NCBI RefSeq assembly: GCF_040096615.1
Contig: NZ_JBBMEJ010000016.1
Location: forward strand, 1 to 64,000
Direction: 5' to 3'
Length of the DNA stretch: 64,000 nt
Origin: Blautia_A aquisgranensis
Lineage (GTDB): Bacteria > Bacillota > Clostridia > Lachnospirales > Lachnospiraceae
The position numbers were made by a program, and so were the translations under genes. How positions within the stretch are numbered: position 1 is the first letter of the stretch; every line of letters begins with the position of its first letter. Positions 52,583-61,085 of this stretch are shown one piece after another. Under the pieces are notes generated by a model. The model saw nothing but the letters and a program-made list of their open reading frames with translations. It had not been told where the DNA came from and did no database searches.

Positions 52583-53190
52583 TGCTGATCTATATCGTAA
52601 GACATGGTGTGACGGAATGGAATAAGCTGAAAAAGCTTCAGGGTGCTGCGGATGTTCCTCTTGCAAAGGAGGGCATCCGTCTTGCGGAAGAAACCGGAAA
52701 GGCTCTGAAAGACGTAAAATTTGACATCTGTTTTACCAGCCCGCTGTCGAGAGCAAAACAGACTGCAGAATGTATACTTGGAAACAGAGACATTCCGATC
52801 ATACCGGATAAGCGTATTCAGGAGATCAATTTCGGAGTGCTGGAGGGGGACAAGGTAAGAGATCCTGAAGGGAATTATATTGATCCGCAGATTGAGATAT
52901 TTTTCAAAGATCCTGTGAATTTTAAACGCCCGGAAAATGGTGAGAATATCTTTGATGTGATCGCCCGGACAAAAGATTTCTGGGAAGAAAAAACAACAGA
53001 TCCGTCCCTTGCGGACAAAACGATCCTGGTAGCATCTCACGGATGTGCGGTTCGTGCACTATTGCAGAATATCTATCATGATCCGAAGAATTTCTGGCAT
53101 GGTTCAGTACCGCCGAACTGCTGTATCAATCTTGTGGAAGTGAAGGATGGTAAGACGACACTTCTGGAAGAGGACAGGGTTTACGCATAA
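52582..53190 (+). CDS. Histidine phosphatase (phosphoglycerate-mutase-like)
   Basis: The 202-residue protein has the branch motif IVRHGVTEWNKLKKLQG with the phosphorylated His, the proton-shuttling Arg/Glu region (TSPLSRAKQTAECIL and INFGVLEGD) and the second catalytic His in LVASHGCAVR. Members dephosphorylate various small molecules, so the substrate is not predictable. It begins within the pheT stop codon and is likely the third gene of that operon, ending at the following terminator. Confidence 0.92.
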   Translation: MLIYIVRHGVTEWNKLKKLQGAADVPLAKEGIRLAEETGKALKDVKFDICFTSPLSRAKQTAECILGNRDIPIIPDKRIQEINFGVLEGDKVRDPEGNYIDPQIEIFFKDPVNFKRPENGENIFDVIARTKDFWEEKTTDPSLADKTILVASHGCAVRALLQNIYHDPKNFWHGSVPPNCCINLVEVKDGKTTLLEEDRVYA

Positions 53191-53199
53191 AAAAACAGA

Positions 53200-53243
53200 A
53201 GAAGCGCAGAAGAACTGAAATGGTTGTTCTGCGTTTCTTTTTT
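53200..53243 (+). terminator. Intrinsic terminator after the pheST operon
   Basis: AGAAGCGCAGAAGAAC (53200-53215) pairs with GTTGTTCTGCGTTTCT (53223-53238) with one mismatch and one G-U pair, then six T. Confidence 0.82.
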
Positions 53244-53406
53244 ATACACGAAATTTGTGAAAAATACACAGGTTATGATTGACTAATCAGAATAAAGAGA
53301 GATAAAATAGATAAAGCAAATAAATAATTCAGAAAAATAAAGTTAAATATTACTAATTAGCGAAAAACTATTACAATGGTATGAAACATAAAAAAGAGGT
53401 GAGCAT

Positions 53407-53619
53407 ATGCAGTCGTTAAATGAGACAAATGCAGGCGAGAGCTATACGGTTAAATGGATGACGGGAATGCCGGAAACGATGGAACAGATCAGACAATACA
53501 ATGTCAGTGAGGGAAAGACCATACAGGTGATCAGCCGGATACTTGGAGGTGTGATTGTCGGTGTGCAGGGACGCAGGATCCTGATCAGTGATGATGCAGC
53601 CTGTCGTATAAAAGTATGA
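53407..53619 (+). CDS. FeoA-like small protein
   Basis: The 70-residue protein fits the FeoA SH3-like fold: a short opening strand (SYTVKWMTG), the helix with a conserved small-polar turn (MEQIRQYNVSEGKTIQVI), then GGVIVGVQGRRILISDDAACRIKV ending in the typical A-x-x-I-x-V. FeoA normally accompanies the ferrous-iron transporter FeoB, but no feoB is near. Stand-alone FeoA-like proteins occur in clostridia without a proven role. GAGGTG precedes the ATG. It is transcribed alone and followed by a terminator. Confidence 0.75.
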   Translation: MQSLNETNAGESYTVKWMTGMPETMEQIRQYNVSEGKTIQVISRILGGVIVGVQGRRILISDDAACRIKV

Positions 53620-53635
53620 GAAATATCAGTGCCTG

Positions 53636-53669
53636 AAAGGACAATTCTTTTGACGAGAATTGTCCTTTT
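53636..53669 (+). terminator. Intrinsic terminator after the FeoA-like gene
   Basis: A perfect 13-bp stem, AAAGGACAATTCT with AGAATTGTCCTTT, and a T-rich end. Confidence 0.9.
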
Positions 53670-53749
53670 CTGTTGTTTTGGGAATGATGTTATGATAGTA
53701 TGGAACAAAAGAAAACTTTTTTCGAAAATAGAAAAAGGGGAGGCAGATC

Positions 53750-55414
53750 ATGGGAAAAAAGTTTATGAATACAGTGCTGTTTCTGGTTGTGGCCGTGGCA
53801 GCAGCTACTCTTACTGCTTATGTGGGTAAGGGTTCCGGAAATGTATTGTTTTATAATTTTACATTTCTTGGAATTATGGTGATCATATATGCTGTAGGAC
53901 TTTTTGCCGGCTTGTATCGGATGGAGAATCTTACAGCGGCTCTGAAGCACGGAGCAGCGGAGATCACAGAGGTATTTCAGCTTCCGGGAAGAGCCAGAAA
54001 AGAAGAGATCGGTCAGCTGAGAGGAATTTTCGGTGATCGTTATCTGGACAAAAAAATGGATGATTTTGTGGACAGTATCAGCCGGACAGAAGAGGGAATC
54101 GCTGAGGTGGAGGATTTTGTGAATATTGAAGATGTGGATGTTCATATTCATAAGAGACTGCTGGAGATGGCTCCGGATATTTTTACAAGCCTTGGTATCC
54201 TTGGTACATTTATCGGTCTTGTGTGGGGGCTGAAGAATTTTCAGCCTACAGATTATGAGGTGATGACCAGCTCGGTATCGGCACTTGTAGATGGAATCAA
54301 GGTTGCGTTTCTTACCTCGATTTATGGTGTTGCACTGTCGGTGGTGTACACTTTTGGAATGAAGAGCGGTTATTCATCCATGTCACAGGCTATGCAGGAT
54401 TTTCTGGATCGTTTTCATGCACTGGTTCTGCCGACAGCGGAGAATGAATCCTGGAATCTTCTTGTTTCCAGTCAGAAAACACAGACAGAGGCTATGAAAC
54501 AGATGGCAGAACAGTTTTCCGTGCAGATGGCGGACAGCTTTGAGAAGGTGATCACACCTACATTTCAGAAGATGAATGATTCATTGGATGTGCTTACTGC
54601 GTCTGTAACGAAAGGGCAGCAGGATGCGATCCGTGAGATTCTGGACACATTTTTAAGTGAGATGCATGGATCGTTCCAGATGCAGTTCGAGGATTTTAAT
54701 GATGCGCTGGCTGAACTTAAGAAAGCACAGAAGGACAACACGGAATACACATCGGAGCTTTACAAGACGATGAGCAGCCAGCTGAGTGAAACTTTCACGA
54801 AGCAGGAACGTGCGATGAAGGATGCAATCAAAGAAATCAATGAGATGCAGAGTAAGTATATGAAGACTGCGGACCGCATCCTGCGTGATAATCAGATGAT
54901 CCAGCAGCTTCAGAAGCGGGATTATGAGAAGCTTGCCGAGCATATGCATGAGAATGAAAAAGAGTCTTCTGCTTTGTGGAAGTCCTGCAATGAGTCTATG
55001 CGGCAGTATGTGGACAGTGCGGCTGAAGGTATGAAAACGGCAGCGGATTCGAATAAGATCAGTGCAGAGCTTCTCCGTGAAGATAAAAAAATGATCGAGA
55101 ATTTTGAAATTAAGATGAACGAATTTACGGAGAGCCAGAAAATGGTCAGCGCTACACTGGATGAGGTACGCAGACTGCTTTCTGAGATTAAAACTGCGAA
55201 AAATAATCGGGATATTCATCTGGTCGCAGGCCAGCCATGGGGATATGGCAGCGGTGCGGGAGCTCAGGAGCTTAAAGAGAAGCTTGACAGTCTGGAGGAT
55301 CTTCTGGATGGTCAGGGTGCGAGACAGGAGGCTCTGCTGGATGAGATCGAGAGAAGTATCCGTGAGATGACCAAGGTGGTTCAGAAAGGGCGTTTTGGCT
55401 TCTTTAATAAATAA
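53750..55414 (+). CDS. MotA/TolQ/ExbB-type proton channel with long helical tail (ZorA-like)
   Basis: The 554-residue protein has two N-terminal membrane helices (about 6-25 and 33-55), a cytosolic linker, and the MotA/ExbB core helices at about 143-161 (IFTSLGILGTFIGLVWGL) and 176-203 (VSALVDGIKVAFLTSIYGVA). A cytosolic tail of about 345 residues, mostly predicted helix rich in Gln, Glu, Lys and Met, follows. This layout (four helices then a long tail) matches ZorA of the Zorya defence system rather than flagellar MotA, whose tail is short. GGGGAGG precedes the ATG. It pairs with the OmpA-domain gene 46 bp downstream. Its role is unproven. Confidence 0.8.
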   Translation: MGKKFMNTVLFLVVAVAAATLTAYVGKGSGNVLFYNFTFLGIMVIIYAVGLFAGLYRMENLTAALKHGAAEITEVFQLPGRARKEEIGQLRGIFGDRYLDKKMDDFVDSISRTEEGIAEVEDFVNIEDVDVHIHKRLLEMAPDIFTSLGILGTFIGLVWGLKNFQPTDYEVMTSSVSALVDGIKVAFLTSIYGVALSVVYTFGMKSGYSSMSQAMQDFLDRFHALVLPTAENESWNLLVSSQKTQTEAMKQMAEQFSVQMADSFEKVITPTFQKMNDSLDVLTASVTKGQQDAIREILDTFLSEMHGSFQMQFEDFNDALAELKKAQKDNTEYTSELYKTMSSQLSETFTKQERAMKDAIKEINEMQSKYMKTADRILRDNQMIQQLQKRDYEKLAEHMHENEKESSALWKSCNESMRQYVDSAAEGMKTAADSNKISAELLREDKKMIENFEIKMNEFTESQKMVSATLDEVRRLLSEIKTAKNNRDIHLVAGQPWGYGSGAGAQELKEKLDSLEDLLDGQGARQEALLDEIERSIREMTKVVQKGRFGFFNK

Positions 55415-55460
55415 GAGTTGGGAGACTTTTGAGTTGAGACAATAAAGGGGAGAAGTATTG

Positions 55461-56546
55461 ATGCACAAAAAACGAAGGCCAGAAGATGGAGGATTTAACA
55501 TCTGGCGTTCCTATTCAGATATGATGGCAGGTGTTTTGCTTCTTTTTGTTCTGATCATGTGTGTGACTCTTTTTCAGGCGCAGAAGAGTTATAATGACAG
55601 CCTGAAGGAGCGGGATGAAAAAATTGCTCTTCAGGAGAAATATACGGAGGAGCTTCTTGAAAAACAGAATGCGCTTGATGAACAGGCGGGGACTTTGAAG
55701 AGCCAGGATGAGAAAATCGAATCCCAGGATAAAGAGTTGTCGTCTCTGGCAGAACGGCTTACGAATCAGCAGAAAACGCTGGAAGAACAGCAGAAGACTC
55801 TTGAGGAGCAACAGAAAAAACTGGAAGAGCAGCAGAAGAAGCTGTCTTCCCAGAAAGAGAAGCTGGAAGAACAGCAGTCGTCACTGGATGAGAAAACGGA
55901 GCTTTTGGAGTCTCAGCAGCAGCAGATCGATAAGATTATTGGTGTGAAGGCTGAGGTTGTAGAAGCGCTGCAAAAGGAATTTGCGAAGAAGAATCTGAAT
56001 GTGGATATTGATTCACAGACGGGTGCGCTGACACTGAATGCAAATGTTATGTTTGACTATGACCAGGCTGAATTGACGGATTCCGGTAAACGGACGTTGT
56101 CCATGGTACTGCCGACATATTGTAAGGTTCTTTTGAATGATTCCTATAAGAAGTATCTGGGTGAAATCATTATTGATGGTTATACAGATACGGATGGAGA
56201 CTACAGCTATAATCTGGAGCTGTCTCAGAGGAGGTCGCTTGCAGTGGCACAGTATCTTTTGAATATTGAGGGGGATTTTTTAAAGGATACGCAGGTTCAG
56301 GAGCTGCAGGATTGTCTTACCGTAAATGGTCATTCTATGGCGGATCCTGTTCTGGATGCGGATGGTAATGTGGATAAGGATGCGTCCAGGCGTGTGGAGG
56401 TGAAGTTCCGGCTGAAGGATGAGGAGATGATCCAGGAGCTGAATAAGATCATGCAGGGGGATCAGAAGACAGAGAGCGCCGATAGCCCGGATAGTGCAGA
56501 TAGTGAGAGCACTGGGAAAAGTTCGGCGGATAAGAAGAAAGAATAG
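55461..56546 (+). CDS. MotB/OmpA-domain stator partner with coiled-coil stalk (ZorB-like)
   Basis: The 361-residue protein begins with a short basic cytosolic segment and one membrane helix (SYSDMMAGVLLLFVLIM) carrying an Asp at residue 20 in the place of the proton-binding Asp of MotB/ZorB. An external coiled coil of repeating 7-residue blocks (EEQQKTL, EEQQKKL) follows, and then an OmpA-type peptidoglycan-binding domain (DGYTDTDGDYSYNLELSQRRS) at about residues 190-320. A low-complexity Ser/Asp/Lys tail ends the protein. AAAGGGGAG sets the ATG at 55461. The two-gene unit ends at a terminator. Confidence 0.82.
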   Translation: MHKKRRPEDGGFNIWRSYSDMMAGVLLLFVLIMCVTLFQAQKSYNDSLKERDEKIALQEKYTEELLEKQNALDEQAGTLKSQDEKIESQDKELSSLAERLTNQQKTLEEQQKTLEEQQKKLEEQQKKLSSQKEKLEEQQSSLDEKTELLESQQQQIDKIIGVKAEVVEALQKEFAKKNLNVDIDSQTGALTLNANVMFDYDQAELTDSGKRTLSMVLPTYCKVLLNDSYKKYLGEIIIDGYTDTDGDYSYNLELSQRRSLAVAQYLLNIEGDFLKDTQVQELQDCLTVNGHSMADPVLDADGNVDKDASRRVEVKFRLKDEEMIQELNKIMQGDQKTESADSPDSADSESTGKSSADKKKE

Positions 56547-56554
56547 AGTGTTGG

Positions 56555-56595
56555 GAAGTCCCGGATAGCGTGGAAGCTGTTCGGGGCTTCTTTTT
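56555..56595 (+). terminator. Intrinsic terminator after the ZorAB-like pair
   Basis: GAAGTCCCG (56555-56563) pairs with CGGGGCTTC (56582-56590), one G-U pair, followed by five T. Confidence 0.85.
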
Positions 56596-56606
56596 ATATT
56601 AAGAGG

Positions 56607-57491
56607 TTAAAATGCCTTTTGGAAATCTTCTGGTACAGGGGCAAGAAAACACAAAGGTTTTCCGGTTATTGGATGTGTGAATTCCAACTGAAAAGAATGG
56701 AGTGCCTGGCGCTTGATTTTGTCAAAAAACGGATGATAGAGAAAATCACCGGGAAGAGGGCAACCAATGTATTTCATATGCACACGGATCTGATGTGTAC
56801 GGCCGGTATCCAGATGAAGTTCTACCAGGGAATAGCCGTTGCTGACTGCAAGCCGTTCATAATGCGTCACTGCAGTTTCTCCTTTTTCGAAGTTTACTTC
56901 TCTGGTAATTACAGAGTCGTCCATTCTTGCGATAGGCGCGGAAATTGTCCCCTTTTCCGGAGGGATTCCGTCAGTGAGCGCGAGATAAGTGCGCCGGATC
57001 TGGCGCTGTTTCATCTGGGCGGAGAGAAGCGCGCCGCTTAAAGGATTTTTAGCCAGAACAAGAACACCGGTGGTGTCACGGTCCAGGCGATTGATGCAGC
57101 GGTAAACAAAAGTTTTTCCCTGCTGCTTATAATACCAGGCCACACCGTTAGCCAGTGTGTTCTCGTAGTTTCCGGCAGAAGGATGAACCGGCATGTCGGC
57201 TGGCTTATTCAAAACCAGGATGTCTTCATCCTCATAGAGAATGTTCAGAGGGATTTTTACAGGAATAATAGGTTCCTCCGGACCGGTCTCTTCCGGAACG
57301 AGAATGCGTAGAACATCATGTTCGTTGAGAAGTGTCCTTGCAAAAGCCGGTTCTCCGTTAAGAAGAATGGCATGGTCAGCACGCTTCATGGTGGTCAGTA
57401 TGTGCTTGGAAAAACCGTTTTTTCGAAGAAAAGTAAGAATAGGGATTCCTGAATCTTCAGGCTTGATGGTGTAGGTGATGATTCTCTGCAT
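56607..57491 (-). CDS. RluA-family 23S rRNA/tRNA pseudouridine synthase
   Basis: The 294-residue protein has the catalytic RLDRDTTGVLVLAKN motif with the nucleophile Asp, INRLDRD context, and HQIRVHMKYIGCPLPGD near the end. The N-terminal 80 residues (RADHAILLNGEP) form an S4-like RNA-binding part. The ATG at 57491 with AAGGAAC upstream is chosen over earlier in-frame starts that lack a ribosome site. The exact target uridine cannot be told from sequence. It converges with the ZorAB-like operon and is transcribed alone. Confidence 0.92.
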   Translation of the reverse strand: MQRIITYTIKPEDSGIPILTFLRKNGFSKHILTTMKRADHAILLNGEPAFARTLLNEHDVLRILVPEETGPEEPIIPVKIPLNILYEDEDILVLNKPADMPVHPSAGNYENTLANGVAWYYKQQGKTFVYRCINRLDRDTTGVLVLAKNPLSGALLSAQMKQRQIRRTYLALTDGIPPEKGTISAPIARMDDSVITREVNFEKGETAVTHYERLAVSNGYSLVELHLDTGRTHQIRVHMKYIGCPLPGDFLYHPFFDKIKRQALHSFQLEFTHPITGKPLCFLAPVPEDFQKAF

Positions 57492-57886
57492 AAAAATAAG
57501 TTCCTTTTTCTGTAGTGCCAGATAAGATTCTGCGTTCAAAGTATGAGTATGTTTCATCTGACGGATTATTATAGTATAACATCTGGGAAATAGATTTTCT
57601 ACTGTAGGATGTGTTGAATACAGAGTGTCCAATAATAAAAAAAGTGAGTTATGGTGCGAAATCAGTTATTATATGATTCCTGTGCATCAAAAAAACAGGC
57701 TGCGGGCTATAGTGTGACAGTGACATGCCAGCTTTTTATGGAATATGGGACGCAATGTGGACTTGTGAGAGGGATGTTTTCGTGCTATCATGAAACAAAA
57801 TGTGGCGATTAGCAGTATCTCAGGAGAATATTATTTTTAAGTTGGACAACTATTTTTGCCTACAAAAGACAGGGAGGAAATTGCAG
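57492..57886. other. Intergenic stretch between divergent genes
   Basis: About 390 bases between the RluA gene and the next gene. I see no gene, repeat or riboswitch; the GGGAGG at 57871-57876 belongs to the downstream gene. Confidence 0.5.
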
Positions 57887-58258
57887 ATGGAAGAAATAGT
57901 TTCGGAGGAGGATCTCTGGGAGCGTATTATTGCATTTCAGGGAGTTTCGTTTAAGACGTATTCCGGATTGGATTTTACTTATACTCTGAAAAAAGGAAGA
58001 AACGGAATCTACACGAAAGAGCTTTGGATCGACCGGCGAAAGAACAGCAAAAGTCTGGCGTGGAGTTCTGTACGCATGGCTTATCGCAATATTAAAGAGA
58101 AAGGTACTATGGTCGATCGTCCCAAGGCGCTGGGCGACATCCGGGGTGTGACTTATATTTATGGAATTTTTTATCGTTTTAAGTTGATCGATGTTCCGGA
58201 ACCTGTAAAAGAAAAGATGCAGGAAGGTATATCCGACGGAATGAATGATAAACAGTAA
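57887..58258 (+). CDS. Unrecognised small conserved-type protein
   Basis: The 123-residue protein has no signal peptide or membrane helix. Its ATG at 57887 follows GGGAGG, with an upstream frame from 57800 excluded because it lacks a ribosome site. It has a conserved-looking pattern: LWERIIAFQGVSFKTYSGLDF, YTLKKGRNG, ELWIDRRKNSKSLAWSSVRMAY and PKALGDIRGVTYIYGIFY. The basic patches (RRKNSKS) and a core of aromatic residues hint at nucleic acid or peptide binding, but no family is recognised. It is monocistronic, with a promoter for the MATE gene just after. Confidence 0.6.
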   Translation: MEEIVSEEDLWERIIAFQGVSFKTYSGLDFTYTLKKGRNGIYTKELWIDRRKNSKSLAWSSVRMAYRNIKEKGTMVDRPKALGDIRGVTYIYGIFYRFKLIDVPEPVKEKMQEGISDGMNDKQ

Positions 58259-58321
58259 AATTATTTTTGCATAGTTTGCACAAAAAAACTCCGAAAAATC
58301 GAGAAAAATACATAAAATATA

Positions 58322-58350
58322 TTGGAAAAAGTGCAAGAAAAGGGTATAAT
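58322..58350 (+). promoter_or_regulatory. Promoter for the MATE gene, with a nearby dyad
   Basis: TTGGAA at 58322-58327, a 17-bp spacer and TATAAT at 58345-58350. About 27 bp downstream, CGGAC and TCCGGAC form a dyad around AATTTATA, which could be an operator for a drug-responsive repressor. Confidence 0.7.
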
Positions 58351-58428
58351 GTCAAAGAATACAGGATTGATAAAATTCGGACAATTTATATCCGGACGAA
58401 CTAATAAAATAATGCAGGAGATGAAAAG

Positions 58429-59769
58429 ATGGAACAGCAGCATATGTTTACGAACCGGATGATACGCAACCTTCTGGTTCCGGTAGTGCTGGAACAGATA
58501 TTGAATTCAATAATGGGAACCGCAGATACCATGATGGTAAGCAATGTGGGATCTGCGGCTCTTTCTGCGGTATCCCTGGTGGATTCCATTAATGTGCTTC
58601 TGATACAGGCCTTTTCGGCACTTGCAGCAGGAGGCGCCATTGTATGTGCACAGTATATCGGACAGAAGAATTATGAGAGAGCAAACATGTCAGCCAGACA
58701 GGTTCTGTTTATCATCACAGCGATCTCCGTGGCTGTATCTGCAATCTGCCTGATCTTCCAGAAACCGCTCCTGCGACTGATATTCGGAGCAGTTGAAGCA
58801 GACGTTATGCGTGCTTCGGAGACCTATTTCTTTTATACGGCATTGTCATTTCCATTTATAGCAGCGTATGATTCGGCAGCATCGATCTTCCGTGCCCAGG
58901 ATAACACAAAAGGGCCGATGCTCATCTCCATGATTTCCAACGTAATGAACATCGGGGGAAATGCGATCCTGATCTGGGTATTCCATATGGGAGTTGCAGG
59001 CGCAGCGATTTCAACTCTCGTTTCCCGAATCTTCTGTGCAGTGGTAGTTCTGTACCAGCTTCGAAAAGACCGCCAGCCAATCGTAGTGCGGGATTATCTG
59101 AAGATTCGTCCGGACTGGGCTATGATTCGCCGTATTCTTGGCCTTGGTATTCCCTCCGGAATTGAGAATAGCATGTTTCAGCTTGGAAAGCTTGCGATCC
59201 AGTCAACCGTATCCACTTTGGGAACAGCGGCCATCGCAGCCCAGGCCATGACCAACATCCTGGAGAACCTAAATGGAATCGCAGCCATCGGTGTAGGCGT
59301 CGGCCTGATGACCATCGTAGGCCAGTGCCTCGGTGCCGGCCGCAAAGACGAAGCAGTCTATTACATAAAAAAACTCTGCGTGATCGCAGAAGTGGTCATC
59401 ATAGTAAGCTGTCTTACAGTCTACGCCCTGGCCCGACCCGTTACCATCCTGGGCAGCATGGAAAAAACAAGTGCAGCCATGTGTATCCATATGGTAACCT
59501 GGATCACCATCGTAAAACCTCTCGTCTGGACCATGGCATTCGTCCCAGGCTACGGCTTACGCGCAGCCGGAGACGTAAAATTCTCCATGATCACCTCCTG
59601 CTGCACTATGTGGGCTTGCAGATTCTGCCTCTGCGTCTTTCTGATCCGAGTCATGGGCTTCGGCCCCATGGGTGTCTGGATCGGAATGTTCGCAGACTGG
59701 ACGATCCGCGGAATCATCTTCACCTGGCGATTCCACAGCCGCCGGTGGCTGGAGCATAAGGTAATTTAA
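58429..59769 (+). CDS. MATE-family efflux transporter
   Basis: The 446-residue protein has twelve predicted membrane helices in two pseudo-symmetric halves and typical DinF/NorM-branch features (LVPVVLEQILNSIMGTADTMMV, QYIGQKNYERANMSARQVL, GVGVGLMTIVGQCLGAGR). MATE proteins export drugs or metabolites using sodium or proton gradients; the substrate is unknown. AGGAGATGA precedes the ATG. It is monocistronic. Confidence 0.93.
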   Translation: MEQQHMFTNRMIRNLLVPVVLEQILNSIMGTADTMMVSNVGSAALSAVSLVDSINVLLIQAFSALAAGGAIVCAQYIGQKNYERANMSARQVLFIITAISVAVSAICLIFQKPLLRLIFGAVEADVMRASETYFFYTALSFPFIAAYDSAASIFRAQDNTKGPMLISMISNVMNIGGNAILIWVFHMGVAGAAISTLVSRIFCAVVVLYQLRKDRQPIVVRDYLKIRPDWAMIRRILGLGIPSGIENSMFQLGKLAIQSTVSTLGTAAIAAQAMTNILENLNGIAAIGVGVGLMTIVGQCLGAGRKDEAVYYIKKLCVIAEVVIIVSCLTVYALARPVTILGSMEKTSAAMCIHMVTWITIVKPLVWTMAFVPGYGLRAAGDVKFSMITSCCTMWACRFCLCVFLIRVMGFGPMGVWIGMFADWTIRGIIFTWRFHSRRWLEHKVI

Positions 59770-59840
59770 AAAATTGCCGTTATGAAGATCCCAAAGCTTT
59801 TGGATGGATGTTACTGTTTGGGAATGCGTAGGGCAAAACC

Positions 59841-60320
59841 GTGAGGGGGACCATCTCAGAGTTGCGAAGCCCGAAGATCCCCCTCACCCACCCCCTTCTT
59901 GGGCACGCCTGAAAAAACGTTCCGGCAGTGCCAGGTATCGTAGGCTACCTGTATTCCACGCTACTCAAAGTGGAACGCAGAGCCGATCAAACCACACGGA
60001 CGAGAAAGCGGCCCGCTCGTGGGTCTGTTCTCTGAACTTGGCGAGATATAAAGTAATCACAGAGACAATATTGACTGTTAAGGAAGCAAAGCAGAATCCC
60101 ACCACAAACAGGACAGCTGCGAAGCAGCACTTCCGTACGGAGCCAATACCCCTTCGTCCAACAACCACATCGGCACAACGCAACACAACCAAAAGCGAAG
60201 AATCCCTCAACATCTCCAATGTGTTGAGCATCCAACATCGCATCACAGCGGCGTGGCCGGAGGGGAGGGGTGTGGGGAGGGGAAACGGGCTTCGCAACTT
60301 CGAGTGCCTCCCCTCCCCAC
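59841..60320. repeat. GC-rich non-coding element bounded by two hairpins with complementary loops
   Basis: The left end has a perfect 10-bp stem (GTGAGGGGGA at 59841-59850 with TCCCCCTCAC at 59878-59887) and the right end a perfect 11-bp stem (GTGGGGAGGGG at 60272-60282 with CCCCTCCCCAC at 60310-60320). The left loop holds AGTTGCGAAGCCCG (59860-59873) and the right loop its exact reverse complement (60286-60299). The 384 bp in between has no credible gene, although GC-rich reading frames run through it. The layout suggests a small non-autonomous mobile element or a structured RNA/DNA element. No target-site duplication is visible. Confidence 0.6.
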
Positions 60321-60362
60321 GAATTTCCCCGCTTTCTCAAAGCAGAACTTTTTTTTAAGAAA

Positions 60363-61085
60363 CTACAACACTTTAGAAAGAAACTCCTTCGTCCTTTCCT
60401 CCCGAGGATTGCTAAAGAGTTCTTTCGGATTTCTATCCTCAAGAATCACCCCATCATCCATAAAGAGCACTCTGTCACTGACCTCCCTTGCAAATCCCAT
60501 CTCGTGAGTAACCACCAGCATGGTCATACCTTCTTTTGCAAGCTCTTTCATAACCTCAAGAACCTCTCCGACCATCTCAGGATCAAGAGCTGACGTTGGT
60601 TCGTCGAACAGAAGCACCTGGGGATTCATTGCCAATGCTCTGGCGATAGCAACCCTCTGCTTCTGTCCGCCTGAAAGCTTTCCGGGATAGACATCGGCTT
60701 TTTCTTCAAGGCCGACTCTTTTCAAAAGAGCCCTCGCCTTCTGATCAGCTTCCGCTACATTCCATTTGCCAAGGCGCACCGGCGCAAGGGTGATATTTTT
60801 TAATACTGTCATATTGGGAAACAGATTAAAATGCTGAAAAACCATTCCCACATTTTCCCTGAATTTATCTACATCCAGCTTCGGATCCAGAAGCTGCTGT
60901 CCGTTTACGGTGATCTCTCCTTCCTCCGGTTTTTCCAGAAGGTTCAGGCAGCGCAGAAATGTAGATTTTCCGGAGCCGGACGGACCGATGATGCAGATAC
61001 ACTCCCCCTTGTTTACGTGAGTTGTGATTCCCTTTAATACGTGTACGTCCCCGAAGGACTTTTTCAGATTTTTAACATCAATCAC
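60363..61085 (-). CDS. Polar amino acid ABC transporter ATP-binding protein
   Basis: The 240-residue ATPase has Walker A GPSGSGKST, signature LSGGQKQRVAIARAL, Walker B VLLFDEPTSALDPEMV and the switch His in VVTHEMGF. Such sequences place it in the GlnQ/ArtM/HisP group that powers uptake of polar amino acids. It overlaps the fused permease gene by 8 bp and completes the transporter of the frl-type operon. The cargo may be an amino acid or a glycated amine; the operon suggests the latter (inference). Confidence 0.94.
   Translation of the reverse strand: MIDVKNLKKSFGDVHVLKGITTHVNKGECICIIGPSGSGKSTFLRCLNLLEKPEEGEITVNGQQLLDPKLDVDKFRENVGMVFQHFNLFPNMTVLKNITLAPVRLGKWNVAEADQKARALLKRVGLEEKADVYPGKLSGGQKQRVAIARALAMNPQVLLFDEPTSALDPEMVGEVLEVMKELAKEGMTMLVVTHEMGFAREVSDRVLFMDDGVILEDRNPKELFSNPREERTKEFLSKVL

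Noticed and set aside
59804..60358. A 184-residue plus-strand and a 110-residue minus-strand reading frame in the GC-rich element
   Set aside because: Neither has a ribosome site, a recognisable domain or normal amino acid composition; they arise from the GC-rich hairpin-bounded element.
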